Assembly (NCBI GenBank): GCA_014191855.1
Contig: BJHF01000067.1
Span: forward strand, 1 to 36,320
DNA length: 36,320 nucleotides
Source: Deltaproteobacteria bacterium
Lineage (GTDB): Bacteria > Myxococcota_A > UBA796 > SXON01
Direction of reading: 5' to 3'
Positions 21,549 to 30,712 of the stretch are shown here, piece after piece. Both the position numbers and the translations under genes were made by a program. The number at the start of each line of letters is the position of its first letter. Position 1 is the stretch's first letter. The notes under the pieces were generated by a model that saw only the letters and a list, made by a program, of their open reading frames with translations, did no database searches and was not told where the DNA came from.

Positions 21549-22241
21549 CTATTCCTCGAACCGGTATCCCGTCCCGTGAACGGTGAGGATGTGCCGCGGA
21601 TCGGCCGGAGTGTCCTCGATCTTCTTGCGGAGCTTCAGGATCTGGTTGTCGACCGTGCGGGTGGCCATCGTCGGCGAGTACCCCCAAACGTGCTGGAGCA
21701 GATCCTCGCGCGAAACATCTTTCCCCTTGTGGGCGATGAGGTACTGCAAGACGCCGGCTTCGTGGGTCGTCATGCGATGCTCAACCCCCGCCCTGACCAG
21801 AATGCGGCGGCGAAGATCCACCTCATTCGTACCGAATCGGTAGTTCTCGGGCGCACGTGGCGCCTCGGGGCGAGCACGGAGCCGGGCCCTGACCCGCGCA
21901 ATGAGCTCGCGCAGGGAGAACGGCTTGCTCACGTAGTCGTCGGCGCCCAGCTCCAAGCCAAGCACCCGATCCAGCTCGGCCGATTTGGCGGTGAGCAGGA
22001 TGATCGGCACCTCGGAATGTTCGCCCTTCACCTTCCGGAGGACAGAGAGCCCATCCATGCCCGGGAGCATCACATCCAGGATGATGCAGTCCGGAAGGTC
22101 GTCTTCGATGGCCTCCAGCGCCTTCTCCCCCGTGTCGCAGTGCGTCACCGAGAAGCGCTCGTGCTCCAGCGCCGACACCAGCCCCATGGCGAGGGTCTCG
22201 TCGTCTTCCACCACCAGAATGCTCGCCCCAGATGGCTCCAT
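21549..22241 (-). CDS. OmpR/PhoB-type response regulator
   Basis: This is a 230-residue two-component regulator. The receiver domain (about 6-120) has the acidic pair in LVVEDDE, the phospho-acceptor D56 in CIILDVMLPGMDG, the Thr in ILLTAKS and the Lys in YVSKPFS. The winged-helix output domain (about 135-230) reads MTTHEAGVLQYLI, VSREDLLQHVWG, TRTVDNQILKLRKKIE and VHGTGYRFEE, the classic OmpR/PhoB DNA-binding signature. ATG 22241 is preferred over an upstream in-frame start: AGGAGG lies exactly five bases before it, and it overlaps the histidine kinase stop by one base (TGATG). It is co-translated with that kinase and is probably its partner. Targets are unknown. Confidence 0.95.
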   Translation of the reverse strand: MEPSGASILVVEDDETLAMGLVSALEHERFSVTHCDTGEKALEAIEDDLPDCIILDVMLPGMDGLSVLRKVKGEHSEVPIILLTAKSAELDRVLGLELGADDYVSKPFSLRELIARVRARLRARPEAPRAPENYRFGTNEVDLRRRILVRAGVEHRMTTHEAGVLQYLIAHKGKDVSREDLLQHVWGYSPTMATRTVDNQILKLRKKIEDTPADPRHILTVHGTGYRFEE

Positions 22242-24238
22242 CACGACCTCCTTCGAATCCGCAGCGTGAATCGGGATCCGCCGGCAACACCCTCGGCGCA
22301 CTCGACTTTTCCATCGTGTAGCCGCGCCGTGTCAGCGACGAACGCCAACCCTAACCCATGCCCCCCGGCCTTGCCCCGGCCCTCCCCCTCGACTCGACGG
22401 AAGCGTTCAAAAATCGACTTCCTCAGGCCAGCAGGGACACCAATTCCGTCATCCTCCACCTCGAACACCGCCCACCGCCCTTGCGCCCGCGCCCTCAAGG
22501 TCACCGTGCCCCCCCTCTCGGCTTTTCGGTATTTCAACGCGTTGTCTAGCAGATTGCCCAGCGCGTCGTGGAGCAGCACCGGCATCACGATGAGCTCCCC
22601 GAGGGGCTCAATCTCCACGATGAAACGACCACCAACGGCCTCGAAGCGCGGCCGCCAACTCGCGACGAGCTCGTGTAGCAACGCATCGACATTTGTGCGC
22701 ACCCGCACGTCGTCCTCGGGTCGCGTTGCGGCCTTGATCACCTCGTTCACTCGGGCGGTGAGGCGCTCCGCCTCCTGCACGATGCGACTCGCGAACAGCG
22801 CACGTTGGGCCTCGTCCCGGTAGGCGCCGATCTCCAGCGTTTCGGCCATCACCCGGATCCCTGCCAGCGGCGTCTTGAGCTCATGGGACACCCGCGCGAC
22901 GAAGTCTCGCTGGCGTTGAAGCAGGACTTCTTGCTGACGGTCGGCGCGCATCAGGGCGAGAAGCGCCACCATCCCGATCGCGATCGCCATCGCGAAGGGC
23001 GCGAGTCGCAGCGCGAAGGCAGAGCGTGTCTGCTCGGCGGTCGGCACCGCGGAGCGAGAAAATCCAGCTCGAAGGTGGTGAAGGAGGTGCGGGAACGCCA
23101 CATCCACCTCCATGGGCTCCGTCGTTCCCGCGAGCACGCGACCACTGCTGTCCCGGATCGAAAGGTACTGAAAATACCTGGACTTTGAGTGGTCAAGGAT
23201 GTCCCGTGCGAGCTCAGTCTGGTCTACCTGCACGGCGCCCGAGAGCTCGCCCATCCCGAGCCTCGAGACGAAGATCACCCACGGCGGATCGTCCACCGGA
23301 TCGACGATCACTCGCGGAAACTCCCCGAGGGAGGGGGTGCCGGGGGCTCCGATCGGGTAACCGTCCAGCTCTTTCCATGCGTCCAACCTACGATGGGCGC
23401 GGGCCAGCCGCTCCTCGGCGTCCACCGGCAGCTCGCGCTCGGGACCGTGGTACTCCGCGAGGTCTTGCGGGATCGGGTACTCGGTAAGGTCGAGGGTCCG
23501 CTCCAGATCTGGACCATCCAATGCAGCAATTTGCCGGGCAACGTCCACCACCCACTCTTGCGCCAGCGCCGGCCTCCCGCGCGCGTTCATCGCGCGGGCC
23601 CGCTGGAGCTGCACGCCGGCCAAAAGCCGGAGGTCGGCACCGCGCCTGCGAGCTTCGGTGAGAGGGGCGCCGGTGAGCAGGGGGATGCCGCCGATGAGCA
23701 CGTCCGCCTGGCTGGCGAGCCCGGCGTTGATCAGCAGCTCCGCCGCTTCGGAGGTGGCGAACAATGCGAGGAGAGGATCCTGGGTAGGAAAACAACCAGC
23801 ATAGGAGGCAGCCAACCGTTCGGGGTCGGGCACCGCGCCCGGCTCGCCGGGGAGGCCCCGCATACACGGCTGTGCCCGCAAGCTGCCGAAATCCGCTTCG
23901 ATCGCAGGCGCGGGGAAGATCATCTCATCTTGATCCCAGAGGTAGATCGCGTCGATCAGCGGATCCTTGCGTGCGCGCACCTCCAGAGCTGCGAGATCCT
24001 CCGTCTGCGCCATCTCGCTGAAAACCGGGCGCACCCGCTCGGCCACGATCCGCCCTTCCGCGTCTTCCACGAGCTGCGCGAGCTGATCCTCGAGGTCCTG
24101 GTGGCGCTGGGTGTTGTAGCGCGAAGCGAACGAGAGCGCCTCGTTCACCGCAACCGCGGTGATCAGCGCCAAAACGGTCATGATTCCGAGGTAAACCCCT
24201 GGGCGTGCGTATCGGCGTGCGCGCTCCCGCGAGCTCAT
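22241..24238 (-). CDS. Membrane sensor histidine kinase with a large periplasmic domain
   Basis: From ATG 24238 the product has 665 residues. One membrane span lies near 15-35 and a second near 410-430 (FAMAIAIGMVALLALM), leaving about 370 residues outside that match no sensor family I can name. A short linker without a visible HAMP domain leads straight to HisKA (FVARVSHELKTPLAGIRVMAETL, phospho-H452). The ATPase domain has the N box LGNLLDNALKYR, G1 VEDDGIGVP, F box FERFRR and G2 GGHGLGLAFV, all intact. The ATG at 24238 overlaps the stop of the kinase-like gene (ATGA); ATG 24247 is an alternative with a closer purine stretch. Its stop overlaps the regulator start. It is appended to the FHA/PP2C/SEDS-PBP block. 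Confidence 0.93.
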   Translation of the reverse strand: MSSRERARRYARPGVYLGIMTVLALITAVAVNEALSFASRYNTQRHQDLEDQLAQLVEDAEGRIVAERVRPVFSEMAQTEDLAALEVRARKDPLIDAIYLWDQDEMIFPAPAIEADFGSLRAQPCMRGLPGEPGAVPDPERLAASYAGCFPTQDPLLALFATSEAAELLINAGLASQADVLIGGIPLLTGAPLTEARRRGADLRLLAGVQLQRARAMNARGRPALAQEWVVDVARQIAALDGPDLERTLDLTEYPIPQDLAEYHGPERELPVDAEERLARAHRRLDAWKELDGYPIGAPGTPSLGEFPRVIVDPVDDPPWVIFVSRLGMGELSGAVQVDQTELARDILDHSKSRYFQYLSIRDSSGRVLAGTTEPMEVDVAFPHLLHHLRAGFSRSAVPTAEQTRSAFALRLAPFAMAIAIGMVALLALMRADRQQEVLLQRQRDFVARVSHELKTPLAGIRVMAETLEIGAYRDEAQRALFASRIVQEAERLTARVNEVIKAATRPEDDVRVRTNVDALLHELVASWRPRFEAVGGRFIVEIEPLGELIVMPVLLHDALGNLLDNALKYRKAERGGTVTLRARAQGRWAVFEVEDDGIGVPAGLRKSIFERFRRVEGEGRGKAGGHGLGLAFVADTARLHDGKVECAEGVAGGSRFTLRIRRRS
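22247..22252 (-). promoter_or_regulatory. Perfect Shine-Dalgarno for the response regulator
   Basis: AGGAGG on the minus strand lies five bases before ATG 22241, within the end of the histidine kinase gene. It fixes the start of the regulator at that ATG rather than at an in-frame ATG 60 bases further upstream. Confidence 0.85.
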
Positions 24239-26286
24239 TGAACGCATGAACCTTTCCGCGTCGCGATGGCGGTCGAGACCTCGATCCACGAATGGGTGTC
24301 GTCGCCAGACGATCCCTCACCCATCGCAACCGCGGCGTCTGTCGGGCAACGCCGGGCGAGGTGCCCCATCGCGAGGCACCACGGGGCGCCCGTTACCGTG
24401 AGCACCCCGCGCCTGCTCCAGGTGGCGCGCGCGTCCCCACACTCCGTGCCCGCCGCCGCATAGAACTGGGCCAGCACGCGGCGCCGCCCCGCCGATTCGG
24501 TCGGGATCGTCGCGAGCCGAAGATCGGCATAGTGAAGGTAAGCTTCGATATTTGAGGCATAACCGGCCGCCGCCATGCACTCCTCCACGAGCTCAGGGCC
24601 GTTGACAGGCGCGAAGGGGAGCCATGGCTCGGCGGCCGCGCAGCGGGCCTCCGCGGCGGCCGCAATCGCGTCGCCTTCGGGGTTCTTGAGCTCCTTGAAG
24701 CGGCTGATGAGGGCCGACCGCGCGCGAAGCTCCTGCCACGCGGCCTCCACCCGCATCCAGTTCGTCGCATCGCCCGCCGGGAGCGCCTTCCAGAACGTCT
24801 CCATGGCCGCCAACGCGAGGTGGCAATCGGTGGTGGATACGCCTTTGGCCTCCCGCCGGCGGCAGGCTCCCGCGTAAAGCGTGCCGCGTGCAAGCTGGGC
24901 TTCCGGCTGATCCCGGCAGATCGGCTCGTTCACTGCGGCGCTCGCCGCATCGAAGTCGGCCGACGACCATTCCTGATCGGTGTGCCAGCGCTGATCCCAC
25001 ACCATCGCGAGCGCGCGCACAGCGCAGGTTCGCGGAGTCGAATGTAGCGCCCACAGATCGCCAGACTCCCGCGCAAGCCGCCCCCGTTCGCCAGCGCTGT
25101 TCTTGTCGGGGTCGGTCTTGTGAACTTTCATCTGATCCAGCAGCCGCTCTGCGTCTTCGTCGGCCTGGTTCTTGATGGCCAAGGTGACGGCGTAGGCGCC
25201 GCCGCACAGGGCGAGCATGCCGACCACCCCTGCCACGGCAGCCGCCTTCCCGAGGCTGAGAAGTGCTCCCAGACAACCTGAGGTCTGCGGGGATCGGGCC
25301 ACTGTTGTCGCTGCGCGGCGCGCCGCTGGAGCGTCGGCCGGCGATCGCGGCTCGGGATCTGGAACCCGTTCGGTTGTACCGCCCACCAGCCGCTCGGTTT
25401 CGAAGCCGGTGCCGAGGCCCACTCGCTCGGTCGCGGTTCCGCTGGGCCGGGGGGCCTCTGGGTACACCCGGTCCGTCGCAACCGGATTCCCCGCGTAGTC
25501 GACAAGCTCGCCGCCGCCGCCGAGCAGGTAGGCCCTCAAGGAAGCGGCGGTGGGCCGGCTGGAAGGCTCCGGCGCACGGCAGGCCGCCAGGGCTCCCCGC
25601 CATTCGGGTGGCAGGCGATCCCCCCAAAGCTTGCGAAGCACCTCAGAGAGCGCCCAGATGTCGCTACCGAGCCACGTCTCGCGCCGCTCGCCCTGCTCGG
25701 GGGCGCACCAGTCTACGGTCCGGTCGCGGCTCGGCGCGCCAACGCCGGGGTGCTGCACTTCGCGAAGCGTGTCCAGATCGATGAGGCTCACGCCGCCGTC
25801 GGGCCGCAAAACCAGATTCGACAGCTTCAGGTCACCATACGCCACGTTGCGCCCGTGCATGTGCACGAGAATGTCGAGGATCGACGCCGACGCCTGCTGC
25901 AGCGCGGCCACGGAGAGCGGGCGTTCAAGCTGATGGAGCGGCTCGCCTTCGATCCACGTCGTCGTGACAAAGACATGCTTCTCCGCGGTAATCCCCGCGT
26001 CCAGCGCTCGCGGCCACATCGGGGGCGAGCCCGCGTCGGCAAGCAGCCTCGCGGCGATCTGGTAGCCTTCAAGCGTCATGGCCACATCGTCGCCGAGCGC
26101 CGCGTAGCTCCCGCGCCCCCTCGTGACCGCGCCCTGCACGGCCGAGTGATAGTGCAGCTCAACACGGGAACCGCGCAGCACGCGGGTAACGCAGCGCGCC
26201 CCCTCGCGAACCACGAGCACCACGACGCGCTCAGAGGACTCTCGCAGCGTCCGCTCGACCACCTGCCCAGGAATCGATACTTTCAC
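24235..26286 (-). CDS. Serine/threonine kinase-like membrane protein, divergent ATP site
   Basis: The 683-residue product begins with a kinase fold. The C-lobe is clear: AYGDLKLSNL (D152 as catalytic base, with G instead of R before it), LIDLD (D170 in place of the DFG Asp), WCAPEQ (APE motif), then DIWALSEVLRKLW and an Arg in PSSRPTAASLRAYL. The N-lobe has no glycine-rich loop, and the VAxK position reads CVTRVLRG with Arg, so ATP binding is doubtful. A Pro-rich linker leads to a membrane span at about 345-375 (AAAVAGVVGMLALCGGAYAVTLAI). Beyond it are about 300 Cys-containing helical residues, presumably periplasmic and not the PASTA repeats of PknB. GTG 26286 overlaps the SEDS-PBP stop (GTGA). 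It may be the kinase or a pseudokinase partner in the block. Confidence 0.82.
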   Translation of the reverse strand: MKVSIPGQVVERTLRESSERVVVLVVREGARCVTRVLRGSRVELHYHSAVQGAVTRGRGSYAALGDDVAMTLEGYQIAARLLADAGSPPMWPRALDAGITAEKHVFVTTTWIEGEPLHQLERPLSVAALQQASASILDILVHMHGRNVAYGDLKLSNLVLRPDGGVSLIDLDTLREVQHPGVGAPSRDRTVDWCAPEQGERRETWLGSDIWALSEVLRKLWGDRLPPEWRGALAACRAPEPSSRPTAASLRAYLLGGGGELVDYAGNPVATDRVYPEAPRPSGTATERVGLGTGFETERLVGGTTERVPDPEPRSPADAPAARRAATTVARSPQTSGCLGALLSLGKAAAVAGVVGMLALCGGAYAVTLAIKNQADEDAERLLDQMKVHKTDPDKNSAGERGRLARESGDLWALHSTPRTCAVRALAMVWDQRWHTDQEWSSADFDAASAAVNEPICRDQPEAQLARGTLYAGACRRREAKGVSTTDCHLALAAMETFWKALPAGDATNWMRVEAAWQELRARSALISRFKELKNPEGDAIAAAAEARCAAAEPWLPFAPVNGPELVEECMAAAGYASNIEAYLHYADLRLATIPTESAGRRRVLAQFYAAAGTECGDARATWSRRGVLTVTGAPWCLAMGHLARRCPTDAAVAMGEGSSGDDTHSWIEVSTAIATRKGSCVQ

Positions 26287-29200
26287 CGACTTTTCTTCGG
26301 TTTCGCCGCCTCAGGAGGAGGCGTCGGCAGGTATCCGGTCTCCTGAAGGCCGCGGACCGCATCCATCACGAGCGGTCCGGCCGCCGTCGCGCCAAAACCG
26401 CCGTGCGGCACGACGGCCGCGACCACAAAACGCTTGCCAAGCCGGGCGCACTCCGGCATGGCCTCTTCCTCCGCGAGGGCGACAAACCAGGAATGGGGCC
26501 GGGTTTCTTTGCCGGGACGAATCCCCCAGGGCGCCTCGTCGCGGGTGCCGGGCGCGTCGGCCGTTCCGGTCTTGCCGTACACCCGCACGCCCCGCGGCGT
26601 GGTGAGCTTCGCGCCGGTGCCGGACTTCATCACCGACCGCATTCCCGCCAAAAGGGGCTCCAACGAAGCCCCGGGCGGCAGCAGCTCCGTGGCTTCGCAG
26701 GCCACGCCCTTCTCCATCGTGCTCGAACAGCGCAGGTAATTCCCACCGTTCCCGATGGCCGCGACGACGCGCGCCGCCTGCATCACGCTCCAGCTTCCCG
26801 CGCCTTGGCCAAAGCCGGTCTGAGCCAAGCGGCGACTTCCTGCCTCTCCAAGCCCGGTATACGTTCCATCCTTCTCCGCCAACAACCCGGCGTTTCCGAA
26901 CTCGACGCCGTCTGTCCGCAGCCGACGGAACGGCTCGGGGCCGAGCTTCAGCGCTAGCTGGCTGAAATAGACGTTGCTCGACTTGGAGATCGCCGCGATG
27001 AGATCCAGGGTTCCGTGCGCCCCACCATCGCCGTGATCATGGATCGGGCGGCTCCACCCTGGCAATTCGAAGCTGGGGCGGCCATCGTGGACCTGATCGC
27101 AGACGAACTGGGGGTTGGCGGAAGTCGCGCAGGCGTCGGACGAGAGCTCCGCGCTGACGATCCCTTCCCGAACGGCGACGAGGCTCGTCAGCATCTTGAA
27201 CACCGAGCCCGCCTGGTACACGCCCTGGGCGCTCGTCTTGTCGGCCCATGCCCCGTAGATCCCCATGAACTTCGCTTCGTCGGCCTCGCGTAGCGGCCGC
27301 CACGCCGTGCCGCCCGGGTCGAAGTCGGGCCACTGCGCGCGCGCGAGCACCTCGCCAGTTGTGCCGTCCATCACCACGACTGCAGCGGCGCCGACGCTTG
27401 ACTTCGACGCTGCCGTGCGCGCTGATTTCGCGATGAGCGCCTGCAGCTTCGCGTCGACCGTCAGCGTGACCGAGCGGCTCACGACATCCTCGGACAACGC
27501 CCGGATCGCCTCGGTGCGAGGCTCCACCGCCATGCGCGCGATCGGCAGGAGCGGGCTCAGGTCGGGGTCGGCGAGGACAACCCGGGTAACCGGACCGGAG
27601 AGTCCCCTCGCCTCGGCCCGCGCCTGGGCCCGAAGCCGCTGGGCTTCGTCGGTAAACACGCCGCCCTCCGTCGCGAACACGATCTGCCGGCCCGTTGCGG
27701 TGTCGGCCAACCAAACCGTTGGACCGACCTCCCGATCCGGCCACCCTCGCAGGCGAGGATCGAGCTGGCGCTCAAGCTGCCAGCGCGCGCGACCAAGGCG
27801 CACATCCGCGGTGCCCAGCACCGTCCCGAGACTGTCGCCCAGCGGGTTCACGCGGGCTCCAGGCGTGGGCGAGGCCGCGAGCACATTCCCGCTCCGATCC
27901 AGAATCGAGCCGCGCTTTACCTGGGCCGCGAGCAGGCGCAGACGGGGGTCGTGGCGCACGAGCGGCGTGCCGTCGGCGAGCGTGGTCACCACCCCGCGCA
28001 AAGTGATCGTGTCGCGACCGATCACCGCCCGGTAGCCGGTGGCCCACCCCATCAGGATGCCGATGACCACGAGGCCGATCCGCACGTGGTGCACGCCCAT
28101 TCGCAGCTCGCGCAGCTCCTCGGTGTCCGAGCGATACAGCCCATCCTCCCCGAGGCGCACGAGGAGCGCGACCACGCCGATCAGCGCGACCGTGCCCGTT
28201 TTTCCGAACGAGAGGAACGGAACGACAACGCCGGTGAGCGGGAACAACCCGAGTGTGCCGCCGAGGATGACGAGCGCCTGCCCGGCGAGCAACAAGCCCA
28301 GCGCGGTGGCCATCATCACCCGCTCCGGCGTGCGGTTGAAGGCGGCCACCCGCAGACCGTCCGCCACGGACGCAGCCAGGAGCCCCAGGTAGAGCACCCC
28401 GCCCGCGTTGCCGAGCACCTCAACGAGGTGGGCGTAGATGAGGTCGGTGTGCCCCGCCGGCAACGCGCCAGGAACTCCCGCCCCCACCCCGCTGCCGAAC
28501 ACTCCGCCTGCGGCCATCGCCCAGTGGGCCATCGCGAGCTGGTCTCCGTTCGGACGGCCGTTCAGCCAGGGATCGCGCCACATGTCCACGCGCAACGCGA
28601 GCGTGTTCGAAGGCGCAAGGTCCGGGTTCGACCAGAAGACTGCGAGGAGGGCTGCGGTAACCGCTACAGCCAGGAACACCCAGGCCGGGGAACGGGTGAC
28701 GACGTAGAAACAGCCGAGGAACACGAACGCAAGGATGAGCGTGGGGCCAAAGTCGTGCACGGCGAACAGGGCCAACCAGGCGCCGACCAGGATCGCGGTG
28801 GCGACGAGGAGCAGACGCGGCCGGGGGAGGCGAAGCCACGGCGGACCAACGCGGTGCCAGCGCAGCTTGGTTGCGCGAGCCCCGAGCGTCGCACCGACGG
28901 AAAGCGCAACGGCTAACTTCACAATTTCGATGGGCTGGAAGCCCCAGAGGTTGATGGTCTGGCCCGACGAGCCCGGCGCCGTGCCGAACACGCCGAGCAT
29001 CGCGACCAACAGCACCGCCGCGCCGATCAATGGCCAACGCGCCCGGGAGAGAAGCCCGCCGATGTCGCCCGGGATCAGCATGATCGCCGCGCCGACGAGG
29101 CCCGCGTACAACACCCCTGCAGCGAACGGCGGACCAGGCCAGTTGGCGGCGAAGGGCGAACCGTAGCCGACCTGCAAGGCGAACCCGAGCCCCAACGCCG

Positions 29201-29468
29201 CATACGCCGCGGGCAGCGAGAAGGGCGTGAAGATGTGTGCGCCCTTTCGGCCGAAAAGCGTGAACGACCGGGCCAGCGCGAGCAGCACCCCGCCGCCGGC
29301 GAACTGCCAACAGGCCGTCGTGAGCGCTGCGTGCAGCGGCGCCGCATCGCCCGGCTCTCCGCGGAGCGCCGCTGCGGCGAGACTGCCATCGAGCGCGTGC
29401 CCTGCGTAGAGCGGCGCAAAGATGGCGACGAGCACCAGCAGGATCGGCTCGATCAGCGCGAGGATCAC
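26283..29468 (-). CDS. SEDS (RodA/FtsW)-class B PBP fusion: bifunctional peptidoglycan synthase
   Basis: This is one 1061-residue reading frame. Residues 1-440 are a multi-span SEDS polymerase with FQPIEIVKLAVAL, HDFGPTLILAFVFLG, the signature AAGGVFGSGVGAG, LPAGHTDLIYAHLVEVLGN (D342) and LTGVVVPFLSFGKTG; SEDS proteins polymerise lipid II. A further span near 460-480 matches a PBP anchor, and RGSILDRSGNVLA opens the class B PBP part. The transpeptidase motifs are complete: SVFK (S755, K758), SSN (830-832) and KTG (966-968). Glycan polymerisation and cross-linking are therefore on one chain, where RodA-PBP2 and FtsW-FtsI are normally separate partners. GTG 29468 overlaps the phosphatase stop (GTGA), and its stop overlaps the kinase-like gene start. 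I saw no frame break between the two halves. Confidence 0.93.
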   Translation of the reverse strand: MILALIEPILLVLVAIFAPLYAGHALDGSLAAAALRGEPGDAAPLHAALTTACWQFAGGGVLLALARSFTLFGRKGAHIFTPFSLPAAYAALGLGFALQVGYGSPFAANWPGPPFAAGVLYAGLVGAAIMLIPGDIGGLLSRARWPLIGAAVLLVAMLGVFGTAPGSSGQTINLWGFQPIEIVKLAVALSVGATLGARATKLRWHRVGPPWLRLPRPRLLLVATAILVGAWLALFAVHDFGPTLILAFVFLGCFYVVTRSPAWVFLAVAVTAALLAVFWSNPDLAPSNTLALRVDMWRDPWLNGRPNGDQLAMAHWAMAAGGVFGSGVGAGVPGALPAGHTDLIYAHLVEVLGNAGGVLYLGLLAASVADGLRVAAFNRTPERVMMATALGLLLAGQALVILGGTLGLFPLTGVVVPFLSFGKTGTVALIGVVALLVRLGEDGLYRSDTEELRELRMGVHHVRIGLVVIGILMGWATGYRAVIGRDTITLRGVVTTLADGTPLVRHDPRLRLLAAQVKRGSILDRSGNVLAASPTPGARVNPLGDSLGTVLGTADVRLGRARWQLERQLDPRLRGWPDREVGPTVWLADTATGRQIVFATEGGVFTDEAQRLRAQARAEARGLSGPVTRVVLADPDLSPLLPIARMAVEPRTEAIRALSEDVVSRSVTLTVDAKLQALIAKSARTAASKSSVGAAAVVVMDGTTGEVLARAQWPDFDPGGTAWRPLREADEAKFMGIYGAWADKTSAQGVYQAGSVFKMLTSLVAVREGIVSAELSSDACATSANPQFVCDQVHDGRPSFELPGWSRPIHDHGDGGAHGTLDLIAAISKSSNVYFSQLALKLGPEPFRRLRTDGVEFGNAGLLAEKDGTYTGLGEAGSRRLAQTGFGQGAGSWSVMQAARVVAAIGNGGNYLRCSSTMEKGVACEATELLPPGASLEPLLAGMRSVMKSGTGAKLTTPRGVRVYGKTGTADAPGTRDEAPWGIRPGKETRPHSWFVALAEEEAMPECARLGKRFVVAAVVPHGGFGATAAGPLVMDAVRGLQETGYLPTPPPEAAKPKKSR

Positions 29469-30703
29469 GGGGCGCCCTCGACGGGAACCCGCGGCGCATC
29501 GATCAAGCCCACATCGCTTCGCGACACCAACCCCTCCCCTTCGATGACCAGCGCGCCCGGCTCAGACACCCGAACGTGCTCCAACAGCACCCGGGACCCA
29601 GGCGCGGCGACGATTCGGACACGGCCGGACTCTACGCGAAGATCACGCAGCAGCACCTCCCCGCCCGCGGCCACCTCGAGCACCAGCTCGCGCTCCAACG
29701 CGATCACGACGCGCTCAAGCTGCACGGCGCCCTCGGGCGCCACCGCGAGGGTCCAGTCCCCACCCGAGATTCGCTCGCCAGAAACTCGGAATGTCGCGCG
29801 TCCTGAAATCGCCGTTCGCGAGGCTGCGGGCACGCTCAGCCCAGCCGTGGCCCCAAGCTCCGTGACCCCGCTCACGATCTCCGGGAGTGCCTCGGGACGC
29901 AAGCCGCCTTGCAGCCACATCCAGCCGCCGACCGCAAGCGCAGCAAATATCGACAGGACCAGCCAGATCGGCCGCGAAACGCCGCCGACCCCGGCGCCGC
30001 GCCGATACCGCCCCACCCGCACGACCACCACCGTCACGTTGTCCGGCCCGCCGGCGGCCAGGGCCATCCCGACGAGCCGGGTGGCGATGGCATCGGCCGA
30101 CTTGGCCTCGCCCCTCAGCTTGATGAACTCCCGGGCCAGCTCCTCGGCCCCCACGACGTCGTGGAGGCCATCGCTGCACAGCACGATCAAGTCCCCCCGC
30201 GCCACCTTCGCGCGGCTCGTCTCCACCCACTCGCCCCGCAAGTCCCGCCGGCCAAGATCCCGGGCTACCTGAGCCTTTTTCCCAGGAGATGCCTCCGCCA
30301 CATGGTCGTGTGTGAGCTGGCGAACCCCCCCGGCGTGGACAAGGTAGGCGCGGGAGTCCCCCACATGCGCCACCGACACGCTGCCGCCGCGATCGTCGAA
30401 GCGCAGCGCGGTGCCCACGGCGCCCATGCCTTCTTTCGTCGGGTCGCTGTCCGCCTCCGCCAGAATCCGCTCCCGCGCGGTGTGAAACGCCTGACTCAGG
30501 ACCGTTTCCCCCGCCAGATCCGCGAGATCCGGCACCTCGGCGATCGCCGCCACCGCGATCGCCGCCGCCACTTCGCCCGCCTCCTCGCCGCCCATCCCAT
30601 CCACCACCGCGAACAGGCCGGCGGCGGGCCGACACACCAGCGCGTCTTCGTTCGTGGTGCGCTGCTTCCCCGGATGGGTGCGCGCAGCGCCGTCAAGCGC
30701 CAT
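29465..30703 (-). CDS. PP2C-family protein phosphatase with a membrane span
   Basis: The 412-residue product carries an N-terminal PP2C domain (1-235) with all metal-site motifs: NEDA (D20), FAVVDGMGGEEAGE (D35), VAHVGDSRAYLV, LTHDH, LIVLCSDGLHD and GPDNVTVVVV. It removes phosphate from Ser/Thr. A membrane span at about 243-262 (PIWLVLSIFAALAVGGWMWL) is followed by about 150 beta-rich residues outside, with no family recognised. This matches mycobacterial PstP, which has a PP2C domain, a span and a small external part, and which sits just before rodA. ATG 30703 is nine bases after the FHA protein stop; its own stop overlaps the SEDS-PBP start. Confidence 0.93.
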   Translation of the reverse strand: MALDGAARTHPGKQRTTNEDALVCRPAAGLFAVVDGMGGEEAGEVAAAIAVAAIAEVPDLADLAGETVLSQAFHTARERILAEADSDPTKEGMGAVGTALRFDDRGGSVSVAHVGDSRAYLVHAGGVRQLTHDHVAEASPGKKAQVARDLGRRDLRGEWVETSRAKVARGDLIVLCSDGLHDVVGAEELAREFIKLRGEAKSADAIATRLVGMALAAGGPDNVTVVVVRVGRYRRGAGVGGVSRPIWLVLSIFAALAVGGWMWLQGGLRPEALPEIVSGVTELGATAGLSVPAASRTAISGRATFRVSGERISGGDWTLAVAPEGAVQLERVVIALERELVLEVAAGGEVLLRDLRVESGRVRIVAAPGSRVLLEHVRVSEPGALVIEGEGLVSRSDVGLIDAPRVPVEGAP

Positions 30704-30712
30704 GCGGAAGGC

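Noticed and set aside
18804..22823. Long plus-strand frames (692 and 640 codons) opposite the methyltransferase, MopE lipoprotein and two-component genes
   Set aside because: They are antisense to genes with complete motifs and have the biased composition of shadow frames.
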